This document shows positions 30,805-43,560 of a DNA stretch of 64,000 nucleotides, piece after piece. Position 1 is the stretch's first letter; each line of letters opens with the position of its first letter. The notes below the pieces were generated by a model. That model was given only the letters and a program-made list of their open reading frames with translations, made no database searches and was not told where the DNA came from. A program made the position numbers and the translations under genes. Source of the DNA: Cryptomeria japonica (lineage: Eukaryota > Streptophyta > Pinopsida > Cupressales > Cupressaceae); NCBI RefSeq assembly GCF_030272615.1, contig NC_081413.1, positions 442,331,038 through 442,395,037 on the forward strand, given 5' to 3'.

Positions 30805-32644
30805 CTGGCTAGTGGAAGAATCATTTGCAAACATTGAGGCATTCCTTGGGGTGGACAGATCATTGATTGGAGGCAGGTTGCGAGCATGTTCAATAGATTG
30901 CCAAGGGGAGGCAATTGAAATTGGTAGTCAGATCATCATATTGAGGCAGTTCACTGGAGTGGAAGAAGAGATGCCGTCGAGGAGGACAAACCCCCAAAGG
31001 GTAGAGCAAATGATGGAAGACTTCAAGGATGAAGTAAGGAATAAAATTCGAAATGATTTGGCTGGTTTATGGAGAAACCCTGATTTTGAGGATGAATGTG
31101 AGGAAGTTGGTGAAGAGCTTGAGGAAGCTGAAGGACTAGAAGATGAAAGAGAGGAAATATTCCTAAGAGCAGTGGTGAAAGCAAGTAAAGTTCATAAAGT
31201 TGAGGTTTCCAAGTTTTTCAGAATGTTAAACACGGAGGATCTGATTGATTGGATTGAAGAGTTAGAGGAATACTTTTTGTTTGAGGATGTCAAGGACCCA
31301 CAAAGAGTCTGGTTGGCACAGACCAAGTTGAAAGGGCATGTTGCCTTATGGTCAAAATAATTGCAAAAAGACAAAGTGGAGAATGGTGAATTGAAGATCG
31401 CCTAGTGGAGACAGATGGTTGCAAGATTGAAGGTTAAGTTCATACTGAGAGACTATGAATTAGAGTTGTTCAAGAAGTTGAAGAACTTGAAACAGAGAAA
31501 CATGATTGTGAAGGAATATATTGAGGAATTATACAAGGTGGTGATTAGATCCGGACATAGAGAGATGGACAGAGAAAAGGTGGCAAGGTACATCAATGGA
31601 CTTGCTTTTAACATTCAGAATGAGATGAGTATGTTGAAGGTTTCCACAGTTGAAGAAGATTACCATTATAATTTCAAGGCTGAGGAGTAGGTGAGGAGAA
31701 GACAAATGAATAAAGGAAAGGAGAAATTCAAGATGAGTGATAGTATGAAGAAACCGATTGAAGAAAAGGACTCAAAACTTAAGTGGAGTACAGAATCAGA
31801 ACATAAGACATCGAGGAAAGGTAGCAGTAGTACTAGTAGAGAATTTCCTCGAAAATGTTTCAAGTGTGGAGAAACCAGACATCGATCCTATGAATGTAAG
31901 AAAGGAATGGCCAGAAGTTGTGTGACAAGTGACGAACCAGAAGGTGATGGTATCAGATCTAACTGTGCACCGGGGAAAAGAGAATCCCCTATGTTTAGAA
32001 GAAAGGATACTGGATCTACTAAGAGGAAGAGTCTTTTCTAGACTATGTGTAAATCAGGTGGTAAGCATTGAAAGGTCATTATAGATAGTGGAAGTACTAA
32101 TAATTTAGTATTTGAGGAGATGGTTGTGAAGCTTGGGTTGAAGAGGCTTAAGCATCCTTGTCCTTATGAGGTAAGTTGGTTAAAAGATGATTAGAAGATA
32201 GAGATAAAGGAGCAGTGTTTGGTGAGTTTCAATGTTGGGCCCTTCAGAGATGAAGTTTTATGTGATGTTGTGTCTATGGGTGTTTGTAATGTCTTGTTGG
32301 GAAAACCTTGGCAGTATGATAGAGGAGCAGTTTATGAGTGTAGAAGAAACCTCGTTACTATTGAAAAGGGTGGACAAAAGTTCACATTGATTTCTTTGAA
32401 GGAGAAAGAGGAGGTGAAGAATCTGAGTCTTGAGAGAAGTTGCAATAATGAGAAACCGATGACAGAGGTTATATTGGAGGATTTGAAGAAAGATTTGATA
32501 GAACCAGTTGCAGAGGTTATACCAGAGTGTGATAGGAGCTTGCATAAGGATCTAAAAGTTGAGCCTAAAGGACAGATGCAACCAGTTGATAGAGAGTTGA
32601 TGGTGACAAAACAAAGAGGGTCAGAGGTTAGAGAAACCGGTTGA
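30805..32644 (+). pseudogene. gag: Gag-protease remnant, first internal copy
   Basis: One frame runs through the whole interval but is broken by in-frame stops (for example at 31,358-31,360, 31,402-31,404, 31,688-31,690, 32,039-32,041 and 32,192-32,194). It contains an acidic region, a gag domain (LNTEDLIDWIEELEEYF, FDKLKGHVALW-like, VKFILRDYELELF), a zinc knuckle CFKCGETRHRSYEC, and a protease with IIDSGSTNNLV and LLGKPWQYDRG. Chromovirus-like gag is the closest type I recognise. The element then passes within about 140 bp to the next LTR: RT, RNase H and integrase are absent. Such gag-only LTR elements are known as TR-GAG. It could only move with help from a relative such as the element at 51-61 kb. 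Confidence 0.85.
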
Positions 32645-32783
32645 GGCATCGGAAGAGTTAAAACAAAGGTTGATAGAAAAAGAAGATGTTTGGATTAGAA
32701 ATGAGCATGGGATCTTCATTTTGAATTCTTTTAGATGTTCCTGAGTTTCCTCTCATGGATCATATTTTTCTACTTGGGTTGTT
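32645..32783 (+). other. Tail of the first internal region
   Basis: Short junction between the gag-protease remnant and LTR2. It matches the tail before LTR3 (35,550-35,683), including CATATTTTTCTAC(T/C)TGGGTTGT directly at the LTR. The polypurine tract is not obvious. Confidence 0.6.
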
Positions 32784-33602
32784 TGATGCAAGAGCATCCC
32801 CGGTTGATGAGCAATTTTGCATCAACCAAAAATATTTCCTTTCAATTGTTTTGTTTAGTTCTTTGTGTAGTTTTCTATATTGTTACTGGTATGTACCAGT
32901 AGTTTCTTGTTCCTCGTGGCAGATCTTGTTTTTGGTTTCCAAGTGGTTTTATGTGCTTGATTACAAATTTCTAGTTCATTTGGGTCCTTTGCCGGTTAGT
33001 TATCGCTTCCGGTTGGCTGTTTCTAGGTTTCAAAATAGTTCTTGTGCTTACCGATTGGTTTTCCTTCATTACTGGCGCGATTCTTCTCGTGTGGATCCAT
33101 ATTGGGTCTTGTCCAATGTTCTTTGGCATGTGGCTGACCTTCCCATTGAAACGCATCACTTGGTTGTTATTTTATGGAAAGATTTCTTAATTCTTAGGAC
33201 CGACCTAATTACATTTTTCATTTTCCTGCATTGGTGCATATAATCTTATGAGGCCGACTCAGAAGTGTTCAGGTGGGTGTAAATTTGCTATCATGTATTC
33301 ATTTGTATGGGGTAGAGGAATTAGAACTCCGAATAAGGATTGAGATTCGCATGTTGTGATCTGGTTGGTTCTTAGAGTCCCGGTTGGATTGTATCTAGCT
33401 TGAAGCCTGCATGTAATCGGTTAAGTACCGGATGTTCTTTGATGATAATTTGATGATTTTCAGATGATTTTGGAAGTTCTAAGGCTTTAATATGATATGT
33501 TTATGTGAATTTGTTAAGTTTTCTTGATGCTCTCATTGTGTCTCTCATGCTGCATAAGCTGGTTGACTCTTTTGAGGGTTTTTACTAGTTATGGCTGCAT
33601 TA
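32784..33602 (+). mobile_element. LTR2 of the outer element
   Basis: 819 bp, from TGATGCAAGAGCATCCCC to GGCTGCATTA. It is shared as the 3' LTR of the first internal copy and the 5' LTR of the second. It is diverged from LTR1 by many substitutions. A decayed primer-binding site TGTATCAAAGC follows at 33,605. Confidence 0.9.
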
Positions 33603-33789
33603 AGTGTATCAAAGCTAGTTATGGATTGGGTGGTGGAAGAATCCTTGGCAAACATTGAGACATTCCTTGGGGTTGACGGATTGCCGATTCAAGGCAGGCT
33701 ACACCTATGTTCAATAGATCATCGAGGGAAGGCAACTGAAACTGGTAGTCAGATCACCTAGTTGAGGTAGTTCACCAGAGTGGAAGGAT

Positions 33790-35200
33790 AGATGTCACCG
33801 AGGATGACAAACCCCCAAAGGGTAGAGCAGATGATTGAAGACTTCAAGAATGAAGTAAGCAATGAAATTTGAAACGCTTTGGATGCTTTATGGAGAAACC
33901 CTGATTCTGAGGATGAATATGAGGAAGTCGGTGAAGAGCTTGAGGAAGATGAAGGACCGAAAGATGAAAGAGAGGAAATATTCCTAAGAGCAGTGGTGCA
34001 AGCAAGTAAAGTTCATAAAGTTGAGGTTTCCAACTTTTCCAGAACGTTGAACATGGAGGATCTGATCAATTGGATCAGAGAGTTAGAGGACTAATTTGAG
34101 TTTGAGGATGTCAAGGACCCATAGAGAGTCCAGTTGGCACATACCAAGTTGAAAGGGCATACTGCCTTATGGTGGAAAGAATTTCAAAAAGACATAGTGG
34201 AGAATGGTAAATTGAAGATCACCCGGTGGAGACAAATGGTTGCAAGATTTAAGGCCAAGTTCATACTAGGAGACTATGAATTGGAGTTGTTCAAGAAGTT
34301 GCAGAACCTGAAATAGAGAAACATGACTGTGAAGGAATATAAGGAATTCTACAAGGTGGTGATTAGGTCTGGACATAGAGAGATGGACAAAGAAAAGATG
34401 ACAAGGTACACCAGTGGACTTGATTTTAACATTCAAGATGAGATGAGTACAATGAAGGTTTCCACAGTTGAAGAAGCTTACCAGTATGCTTTAAAGGATG
34501 AGGAGAAGGTGAGGAGAAGACAACCGAATAAGGGAAAGGAGAAATTCAAGATGAGTGATAGTATGAAGAAACTGGTTGAAGAAGAGGAGTCAAAACCTAA
34601 GTGGAGTAAAGAACCAGAACATAAGACATCGAGGAAAGGTAGCAACAATACCGGTAGAGAATTTCCTAGCAAATTTTTTAAGTGTGGAGAAACCAGACAT
34701 AGATCCTATGAATGTAAGCAAAGAATGACAAGAAGTTGTGTGGAAAGTGAGGAACCAAAAGGTGATGGTACCAGATCTGACTGTGCACCGAAGAAAACAG
34801 AATACCTTATGTTCAGAACAAAGGATACTGGATCTACTCAGAGGAAGAGTGTTTTCCGGACTATGTGTAAATCAGGTGGTAAGTGTTGCAAACTCATTGT
34901 AGATAGTGGAAGTAATGATAATTTAGTATCTGAGGAGATGGTTGTGAAGCTTGGGTTGAAGAGGCTTAAGCATCCTTGTCCTTATGAGGTAAGTTGGTTA
35001 CAAGATGATTAGAAGATAGAGATAAAGGAGCAGTGTTTGGTGAGTTTCAATATTGGGCCTTTTAGAGATGAAGTTTTATGTGATATTGTGTCTATGGGTA
35101 TTTGTCATGTGTCTTGTTGGGAAAACCTTGGTAGTATGATAGAGGAGCTATTTATGAATGTAGAAGAAACCTAGTTTCTATTTAAAAGGATAGACAAAAT
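33790..35200 (+). pseudogene. gag: Gag-protease remnant, second internal copy
   Basis: Aligned to the first copy over its whole length. It keeps LNMEDLINWIRELED, the segment KLKGHTALWWKEF, FILGDYELELFKKLQNL, a knuckle with FKCGETRHRSYEC (its first Cys changed to Phe) and the protease motif IVDSGSNDNLV. In-frame stops occur at 34,092-34,094, 34,314-34,316 and 35,010-35,012, and small indels after 35,100 break the frame near the LLGKPW region. The stop after WLQDD is shared with the first copy (WLKDD), so it predates the copies. No RT or integrase is present. Confidence 0.82.
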
Positions 35201-35683
35201 TTTACATTGATTTTTTTGAAGGAGAAAGAGGAGGTGAAGAATCTGAGTCTTGAGAGAAGTTGCAATATTCAGAAACTGATGACAGAGGTTATATCGAAGG
35301 GTTTGAAGAAAGATATGATAGAACCAGTTGCAGAGTTTATACCAGAGGGTGACATGAGCTTGCAGAAGGATCTAATAGTGTAGCCTGATGGATAGATGAA
35401 ACCAGTTGATAGAGAGTTGATGGTGACAAATCAGATGAAGTCTTGTGGCAGAACCAAATTAGAGTTGCAGAAATAGAGACCATGTGTAGATCTGAAGCAA
35501 AGAAAGGGAAACAAAGAGGGTCAGAGGTTAGAGAAACCGGTTGAGGCACCAAAAGAGTTAAAACAAAGGTTGATAGATAAAGAATATGTTTGGATCAGAA
35601 ATAAGCATGAGATCTTCATTTCGAATCCTTTTAGATGTTCATGAGTTCCCTCTTGTCGAACATATTTTTCTACCTGGGTTGTC
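35201..35683 (+). other. Protease-distal tail of the second internal copy
   Basis: Decayed sequence parallel to 32,390-32,783, with an extra segment at about 35,430-35,510 that is absent from the first copy. No intact reading frame. Confidence 0.6.
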
Positions 35684-36444
35684 TAATGCAAGAGCATCCC
35701 TGGTCGATGAGCAATCTTACATCAACCAAAAATATTTCCTTTCAGTTTTTTAATTTAGTTGTTTGTGCAGTTTTTTGTATTCTTACCGGTATGTACCAGT
35801 AGTTTCTTATTCCTCATGGCAGATCTTATTTTCTGTTTCCAGATGGTTTTATGTGCTTGATTGCAGATTTCCAGTTCATTTGGGTCCTTTGCCGGTTGGT
35901 TTTCCTTCATTACCGGCACTATTCTTGGCATGGGGATCCATCTTGGGTCTTGTAGGATGTTGTTTGGCATGTGGCCAACCTTCCCACTGAACCGCATCAC
36001 TTGGCTATTATTTTTCAAAAATATTTCTTAATTCTTAGGGCCGACCTAATTACATGTTTCCTTTTCCTGCATTGGTGGATATAATCTTATGAGGCTGACC
36101 CAGAAGTGTTCCAGTGGGTATAAATTTGTTATCATGTTTTCAATTGTAGGGGGTAGAGGAAGTATAACTCAGAATAAGGATTGGGATTCGCATGTTGTGA
36201 TCTGGTTGGTTCTTAGAGTCCCAGTTGGATTGTATCTGGCTTGAAGCCTACATTTAACTGGTTAATTAGTAGATGTTCTTTGATGATAATCTGATGATTT
36301 TCGGATGATTGCCAAAATTTCTAAGGCTTTAATATGATCTGTTTATGTGAATTTGTTATGTTTTCTTGTTGCTTTCATTGTGTCTCTCTTGCTCCATAAG
36401 TCGGTTGACTCTTTTGAGGGTTTTTACTGGTTATGGCTTCATTA
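35684..36444 (+). mobile_element. LTR3 of the outer element
   Basis: 761 bp, from TAATGCAAGAGCATCCCT to GGCTTCATTA. It carries a deletion relative to LTR2 in the part near 35,900. The bases after it, ATAGA, compare with ATATA before LTR1, which suggests that the whole three-LTR array occupies one target site. Confidence 0.87.
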
Positions 36445-36724
36445 ATAGAAAAGTGTAGAAAAAATGAAGGTGAAAAATAGACAGATCTATGTAATTCTTC
36501 TCTTCATATCAATACAATTACAAGTGCTTTGTACCTTTTTCCTTAAAAAGAAAGTGTATGGACCTTATAGTTTTTCTTTCATTTTTATGCCACTTTACAT
36601 TGGTGCCTTGCATATGATACTTACTAGGTGCTCTCAATAGTGAAAAAATTATATTTGTACATAGATATATATCTTAATTGAACTTAATATTTCTGTAATA
36701 TTTAAATCTTTGATTTGCATATGA
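36445..36724. other. Right flank of the nest
   Basis: AT-rich sequence without a gene. Confidence 0.4.
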
Positions 36725-37180
36725 GGCTGAAAATAATAAGTGTGACAATGACCTAATTTAGGGATGTAGATGTGGTCTTGAACTACTATATTTTATTTGA
36801 AAATTAATTATTGGTTTAGGTCAATTCACTCTCAACTAACTATTATTTGCTAATGCTCATGTCAAAAATTTCAAAATTATGCTCTAATACATGTATAAAA
36901 AGATATTACCCCCAAGCTATTTCATCATTTATTAAAAATAACTCACTACAACTATATGTCATGCACTAAAATATTCATAATCATATGTTTCCATCTTATA
37001 GTTTGTTTTTACATAAATAGTTTGGATTGCATTAGGTTTTATATCAACTAATAATAACCCTTAGTTCATACCCAGTTCATATCAATATTTATATCATTTA
37101 ATCTTAAGATTTGACTATCATCATATCATATCAATGACAATTATTTACACATCTATTACACACATTGTTATATATCTTCA
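36725..37180. repeat. Diverged dispersed repeat, right copy
   Basis: Same orientation as 9865-10,345 and aligned to it from TTTAGGGATG through ACTAATAATAA and beyond. Function unknown. Confidence 0.65.
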
Positions 37181-38189
37181 AACATTCTACAAATTATTTA
37201 ATTGAATAATATAGTTTGACCAAGGCACAAGGGTAAAGTTAGTGCACTTCCATACTCTAGTTTATTAAGCTCCAACAATTATTTTTAACAATATGAAGTC
37301 CTTCAATTGTAGTTTAAGATACAATTGAACATTATTACAAGTACTGAAGTTTTGCAGACACCATTTTCAAGATTGTATAGAAGATTCAAGATTTTATATG
37401 TGGATCTAGTCCAAGATCATGCACAATTTTAAATTTCTTAAAATATAGTTATCTCAATTTACTCATTCTAAATATTGTATTAGATTTAAGATATTCCTCT
37501 CTTACAATCAAATTAATCTTCCTCTCTTTGACATTAGAATATACTTTTATTTTTAATTATTTTATTTATAATTTAATTTTAAAATATAATATAAATATGT
37601 TAATTGCATGACACTATTAATTTTGAAAAAAAAATCAATAACTACTTTACAATTTCAAATATATGCATTACCCACATTTAATTTGTTCCCTTAATCTTAA
37701 GAAAATGTATCTGGTCCATGACATGCATAATAGTGTGAAAATAAGGTCATGATTAGATAATATAATAATAACAACAATTTTAACCTACTCTTAAAGATAA
37801 TGAGCAAAGTGCAATATTGGCTGATCCTATCCACAAAGCTGAATAGCATCTAACATTAATATCTTCTTAAAATGGGAGCAGTTGTGGAAATCGATGTAAA
37901 TAGTGACTGACGGAGTCAATTATGGGGAGGACAAGCTACTGATGTATGACTGAATTAGACTAAAAATTGTGGAATTCTTGCTGTGCCATACAGTTGAAGT
38001 ACTCAGACAAAAACTGCTAAAGAAGCATCTGCTGCTGCTGCTAATGTTCATATCTATTTCCTTGGCTGGATATGGCTAAACCAAGCAGCCAACTGTTGTT
38101 GCTACTGCCTTGTAAATCCAGTATAGCGCCGAGTTTCATCATAAGGAAGCTAACAATCCATTATACCTTTATGTACCATTTGCATATTC
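37181..38189. other. AT-rich spacer downstream of the ERF gene
   Basis: No gene seen. The part at about 37,860-38,180 is less AT-rich and could be the 3' untranslated region of the ERF transcript; it contains a short CTGCTGCTGCTG run at 38,028-38,040. Confidence 0.4.
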
Positions 38190-38640
38190 TCACAACACAT
38201 TGGAGATAAAGGAAACCAAGTCAGAAATTGCACCTGTGCTTTGCATTTCACAAGTGGGTGTGAAAGAGGAATCTCTTAATATTGAGGGTGCGGCTGGAAT
38301 CTCTACACTAGCAACAGAATCACTTTTATGACTTGAGTTCACACCAGCACTTTTATTGTTATAATTATTTTGGGAAAGCGGTGCTCTTTCTGAAAAGTTC
38401 AATTTAGCTCTTGTGCCCCTGAATTTGAAAGCAGCATCATCGTAAGCTTTGGCTGCATCTTCTGCTGTGGAGAAAGTGCGTAGCCATACCCGAATTCCTT
38501 TGTTTGGGTTTCTGATTTCTGCTGCCCGTTTACCCCACGGTCTCTCTCTCACTCCTCTGTAATGCTTCTTATTCAAATTCGCTTGCTTGAGGACAGGATG
38601 CTTATAATCTTGTCTCCTCAGTGTAATTTTTGCTCGTATT
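38190..38640 (-). CDS. AP2/ERF transcription factor, exon with the AP2 domain
   Basis: The minus-strand frame encodes a full AP2 DNA-binding domain: [20 protein letters not shown], then [19 protein letters not shown], then RFRG-type [25 protein letters not shown] and WLGTF-like positions are kept, and the AAEIR form fits the ERF rather than the DREB branch. A Ser/Asn-rich tail ends at a TGA (38,190). There is no ATG directly before the domain. The frame is open upstream through [19 protein letters not shown], which reads like a natural lead-in. An ATG at 38,746 opens a different frame (MPTLNSPPGIAF...) that stops close to that point, so either a 5-base shift breaks the gene or splicing joins it. 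ERF proteins bind GCC-box promoters in the nucleus. Whether this copy is expressed is unclear. Confidence 0.75.
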
Positions 38641-38749
38641 TTGATTTTCCAGTGATATTCGTTTCTGCATACCCAAATAAATTATTTTCACCCACAAAAT
38701 ATTGTACTTTGAAGGCGATTCCTGGAGGGCTGTTCAGTGTAGGCATTAT

Positions 38750-39256
38750 GTTCTTTTGCATCAAAATAAAATAAAATGAAAACCTTTTCACTTTGTTTTC
38801 AAAAGGAAGAAAACAGGAAAGGGGACGCGTATTGCCACCATTAAATAGCTGTGTGTTTCCCCCGAGTTTGGGAGTTAAAATCTAACTACCAAACTCTGTA
38901 TTAACACTATTAACATTCCAGTGTGTAAAATCTTCGTAATGGTTTGGTTTCAAAACTTCTTCACTGAGGTTTTGGTTGTTCTTTCGTTTGTTTTGCAAGG
39001 ATCTTTCTAGTCTTCAAATCAGTTCTCTTACATTTCTAATATCATCATGTTGTAGTCTTTTCTGATTTACAAAATGTTGGGTCATTTTAAAATCTTTTCT
39101 GTTTCATTACTGTTTACCTAATCAAAATGCCCCAATAGACTCCGGCTACTTGTTTCTATAGATCTGACAATTAGCACAAACAGATTATATTTTTTTTTTT
39201 TTTTAAAGTCAGTCGAATTTCATGATTGAAAATCAATATTAACAGTAAAGAGTAAC
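38750..39256. other. AT-rich interval between the candidate ERF exons
   Basis: Contains a T run at 39,190-39,205 and no coding signal. It fits an intron of the ERF gene if the two-exon model holds. Confidence 0.35.
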
Positions 39257-39493
39257 TCATATGGTCATATGGTGCCAAAAAGCTATGTAGTAAGATATGA
39301 AGGTTGAGGAGATGCAGGTGATCACCGGTTTGTGTGTTGACGGATCAGATGGGTGTTGTGAAAGTTTTGTGATGATAACACAACTCATGGGCGATGCATC
39401 CTTGCTACACAGATCAATGGAGGAAGAGGAGGAGAACAAGTGGGTATCATTATTAGCATTGAAATTTTGAGAACCTTTCTGGATTCGATCCAT
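39257..39493 (-). CDS. Candidate first exon of the ERF gene
   Basis: An ATG at 39,493 opens MDRIQKGSQNF, then a Ser run, then SPMSCVIITKLSQHPSDP. The Ser-rich start and the MSCVIITKL segment recall N-terminal parts of ABR1-like (group X) ERFs, but this is a weak resemblance. A possible donor, CCG|GTGATC, lies near 39,327. If correct, an intron of roughly 0.55 kb would lead to the AP2 exon. The true exon would end before the open frame does. It could also be an unrelated open frame. Confidence 0.4.
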   Translation of the reverse strand: MDRIQKGSQNFNANNDTHLFSSSSSIDLCSKDASPMSCVIITKLSQHPSDPSTHKPVITCISSTFISYYIAFWHHMTI

Positions 39494-42400
39494 TGCTTTG
39501 TAGTTTCTCTTTCACTCACCACAAATCTCAATGTTCCCAAATCAGAGGAGGACGAAAAAATCCAAAGAATGCATTACTGCAAGGTGGAGCTCATTGAGCA
39601 AGATATGTGAGAGCCTTACTTAGCTTTGGGCAATAGTCAATTTACGGACTTGACTTGCACTTTACGCTTTTTCTTGTTCACGCAAGTCCCACTACGACGA
39701 CTTTAAAGACTTGATGCCCAAGTCGTCGTCAAGTTTTGGGTGCATCACAAAAATTTATCTGGAAGGTATTATCTTATTCAGGTGTTGCTTTTCGTTTCAC
39801 TCACCCACTCTTTTAATGAAAACCCCAAGGGAGGAGTGATAAGGATCCAAATCATTGTTTTTGCCCCCGTCTCTTGGTCTCCTACGAGCAATACTATATT
39901 GTCGTAAGTAATGTGTCGTTCTCAACAAACCAATAATTCTTTAACATCTAATTGTTATTAATGATGCTAGATTTTAACAATTTATACAAATATCTTTTTA
40001 TTGTTTGTGATTTTGGTTGTGTAAATTTTTATCATCATTTTATTTTGAATCACACTCCATGATCCATCATCAAGATAAAAGAGAGTTCATCAAGATGTAA
40101 AATGATTAGTTATAGACCAATACTCACTAAAAAGAGACGTGAAAGGGTGGAAAGAAAGAAGGAGCACAAGGGACGAGGTGTAAGAGAAATATAATCAAAA
40201 CAAAACCATCTACACAACAATATAATAATACCTATTTATATGTTTATATTTTGAAAAATTTATAATGAAAAAGATAAAGAAGAAAAATAGATACAATTAC
40301 AACGATATTAAAGAAAACCAGTAAAACATCAATTAAACTAAAAAATTAAAAATAAATGAATGAGCAATTACAATTGACATGCATATATACATGAATGCTA
40401 GAATGATAGAAATTAAGATCTTAACATACTTATCATTATAAACAAAATATTATATAAATGAAATGAGAATCATACATGCATAATTTTATACATTACACAA
40501 GATATACAAGGGGAAACACTTTTGGGTAAAAAACTCCATAAAGCATCATTTTATTAAAACACTGACAAAATATAGTCTATCCAAAATAGACTAAACTTAG
40601 GGATACTTCTTACTTCCACATGGTCCATAATACCATTTGTGCATAGTGATATAACTCACTAAAAACTCCAAATTCACACACTCTCAAATTGGAGAGAACC
40701 TCCTTAGATATAGAAGGAAGGGTGACAACATTAGTCACACCTTTTCAATAACCCCCATTCATAAACAATTAATAATCTAATAGTTATTAGAATTATAATT
40801 ATTTCAAATGAGATATGATTAAGAAAGCATATAATATATAAGATTTTATAACCTTATATTAAAACAATATATAAATGTTATAAGGGTGTGACCCCTAATA
40901 ACATTAGATTTTAGCACCCTCCCTTAATGTGAATAGGGAGCATCACATGTTAATTTCTAGAAAAAAATGATGAAGTACACCAATAATGTATGTCTTCTTT
41001 GACTATGATAAATAGGGGTAGAAATATATGTCAACATGAAGATCATGCATTCCAAACTACATGAAAGTCATCTTGCCATTAATAATCCTAATATTTTAAA
41101 AATGATGTAATGAGGTCTTATAAAAAATTATGTTGAAGTCACAATCTCCTCAAGTTAGCCTCTCCCCAAGTTTATTACATAGTTCTCGTAGGTCTTATAT
41201 AGTACAATGTTTTTATGAGTGAAAAGTTTACAAAGAGAAGAATTTACAATATGACCATGGGACTTAAAATATGTGTTAGTAGGAATTAATAAAATGTGCT
41301 TGTAGGAATTAGGAATTATGCCCATAGGACTAAATAAAATGTGCTCATAGGTCTTAAGAATCCCTAGAGGTCTTATGAGACGTATGTTAGGTCTTGCATC
41401 CAAGGATTTACCCATCCCAAGGTGTCAAAATGCCTACAAGTCCTATTTTATGCCTGAGGTCTTACATCTAGAAGTACCATTATTATTCATACTCCCCCTC
41501 TATGGTGACTCTTTAAACACAAGCATTGAATTAAATTTGGAGCATATAATTCCTAAAGTTCTTATATTATCCCTTTTACATTTTACATCTAGGATTTAGC
41601 CACTAGGTGGTGTCATGCACATTCCCTCTAAATGGTATCACCTTAAAGACAATCACTACATAGAGGTTATGATTTGCAATAGTTGATATTCTAATCTATT
41701 TCTTCTTAATCATAGTTTACTTTCACTTTAATATAAATAGTGAGATATTTAATGGAATAATTTCACATGAGTTAGGTGCCCATGATCGTCAATATGATTT
41801 TCTCTCTTTAGAAATGAGATTCTTTAGTAAGAGAAAAAAATTTCAGTTATCATATAGTAAGATGATACTTTTACATGTATCTTCTTAAAAATGTTTCATA
41901 AATGTTCAAGGCCGTATTAGTTCTTCAAGAGATCCTTTTGTATTTCACCCTTTTGATTGAAACAAAAAAGTAGAAGATATATTTCTTAAAGGTGTTGCAC
42001 CATCCACATAAGAGAACTTGTGCCATTTATTTTTTAGACATGATCTATCATTAATTTATTATAAAAAATCACCAAAATAGTCAATAACATAATAATCAAG
42101 AAAAAATTATTTATGCTGTAGGAATAATAAAGACCACTATAAATTATATGTATTTATCACTTTTTAATAAGAATAAAGTATTCCATAGTGTAAATAAAAT
42201 ATGATAATTAGCAAGGAGATTATAAAATATTTTATGGACATAAGAAAGAATAATTTTTCATGCTTCTTTAAATAAAAAAATATTCATGCTACTAACATTT
42301 AGTAATGATCCATAAAAAATTAAGCAATAGGCGAGCTATCATTTCCAGGCTTGCTCCCTTGATAGTTTATTAGGGAGATATCCACCCACTATAAGAAGGG

Positions 42401-43560
42401 TCTTTATATCCAGTAATTTAGAGGATACCTGAAAGCTCATACAAAAATTAAAATAATTAATACTAAAGAGGGACAAGAAAATATAGTTGCAAAAAGATAA
42501 TTTGAAATTATATAGTTCTACTTTTTCTATGGATGTGTAGTAGAATGAAAATTATATGTCATCTCATACTTCCACTGAAATAGTTTATGCCACCCATCAA
42601 TCATTGAAAAAATAAAAAAATGCATCTGCATCCATTAGATTATCAATAGTCCATAACACAGTAGATTTATTCAAAGTAGAGAAGATTCATATTGGTAGTG
42701 GAAACTACTTATCTTCGAGTAAGAGTAGTGGAAAGAAATTTCTGATTGTATCACATTAGTAAGACACTATCTAATTAATAGTATAATTAGCTTAGGAGCA
42801 TTCTCCCAAGTCCTTTTGTTCATTCTTACTATTATAAATTTTCTAAAAGTTTTACTATAAAAAAAATAAATATAATAAAGATAAAATCTAGCTCATTCTA
42901 TTAGAAGCATCTCCTTGGGAGAAAATATAATTTAGATATATATGAGACCTAGAATAAAGACAATAAGTTGAACCAAATTGGTTGCTAGAAAATCATATTT
43001 AAATTGAAATAAATTATTTATCTTAAGAGTCAATTAAATCCCATCAAAGTACTAGGGCAATATATAACACCTTGATAATAATAATTAGCTTATAATGAGT
43101 ATATTCAAATTGTAATTATAGAGAATAATCCAAAAAAAGGAAGATCAAACAAGTTATATTATAATTTTTGAATCATTTTACTTATAATAAGCAAGTCCTC
43201 TAATAAGATATGCTATTATCTTTGTATAAGAGATCATGATAATTAGGTCAAATTTTGAAGATTGGGGGAGATAGTGCTACTTAGCATACTAAAACATAAA
43301 TTGAATCGCAACCTATTCCCTCAAATTATGCATTTATCATGTTAGTAGGTGGAGCCAATTATATATGTATTTAAAATATTTGTATTGTATATTAGGCTTC
43401 TTGTTTGATCTAAGAGTTATACAATGAAATTATTTCATATTTTAAAGAAAGATAATGTTGGCACAAAATGAAAATTTGGATAATAGAAATCTTCATATTG
43501 AAAAAGTGGGTGGTCTTCCTAAAATTTAAAAATGATTGTATTGATTAGGTAACCACTTGA
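39494..43560. other. AT-rich region without recognisable genes
   Basis: Upstream flank of the ERF gene and then about 3.5 kb of AT-rich sequence. Short open frames such as 41,155-41,415 and 41,375-41,599 show no domain. There may be very old TE debris at 41,900-43,400 but I cannot name it. Confidence 0.4.
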
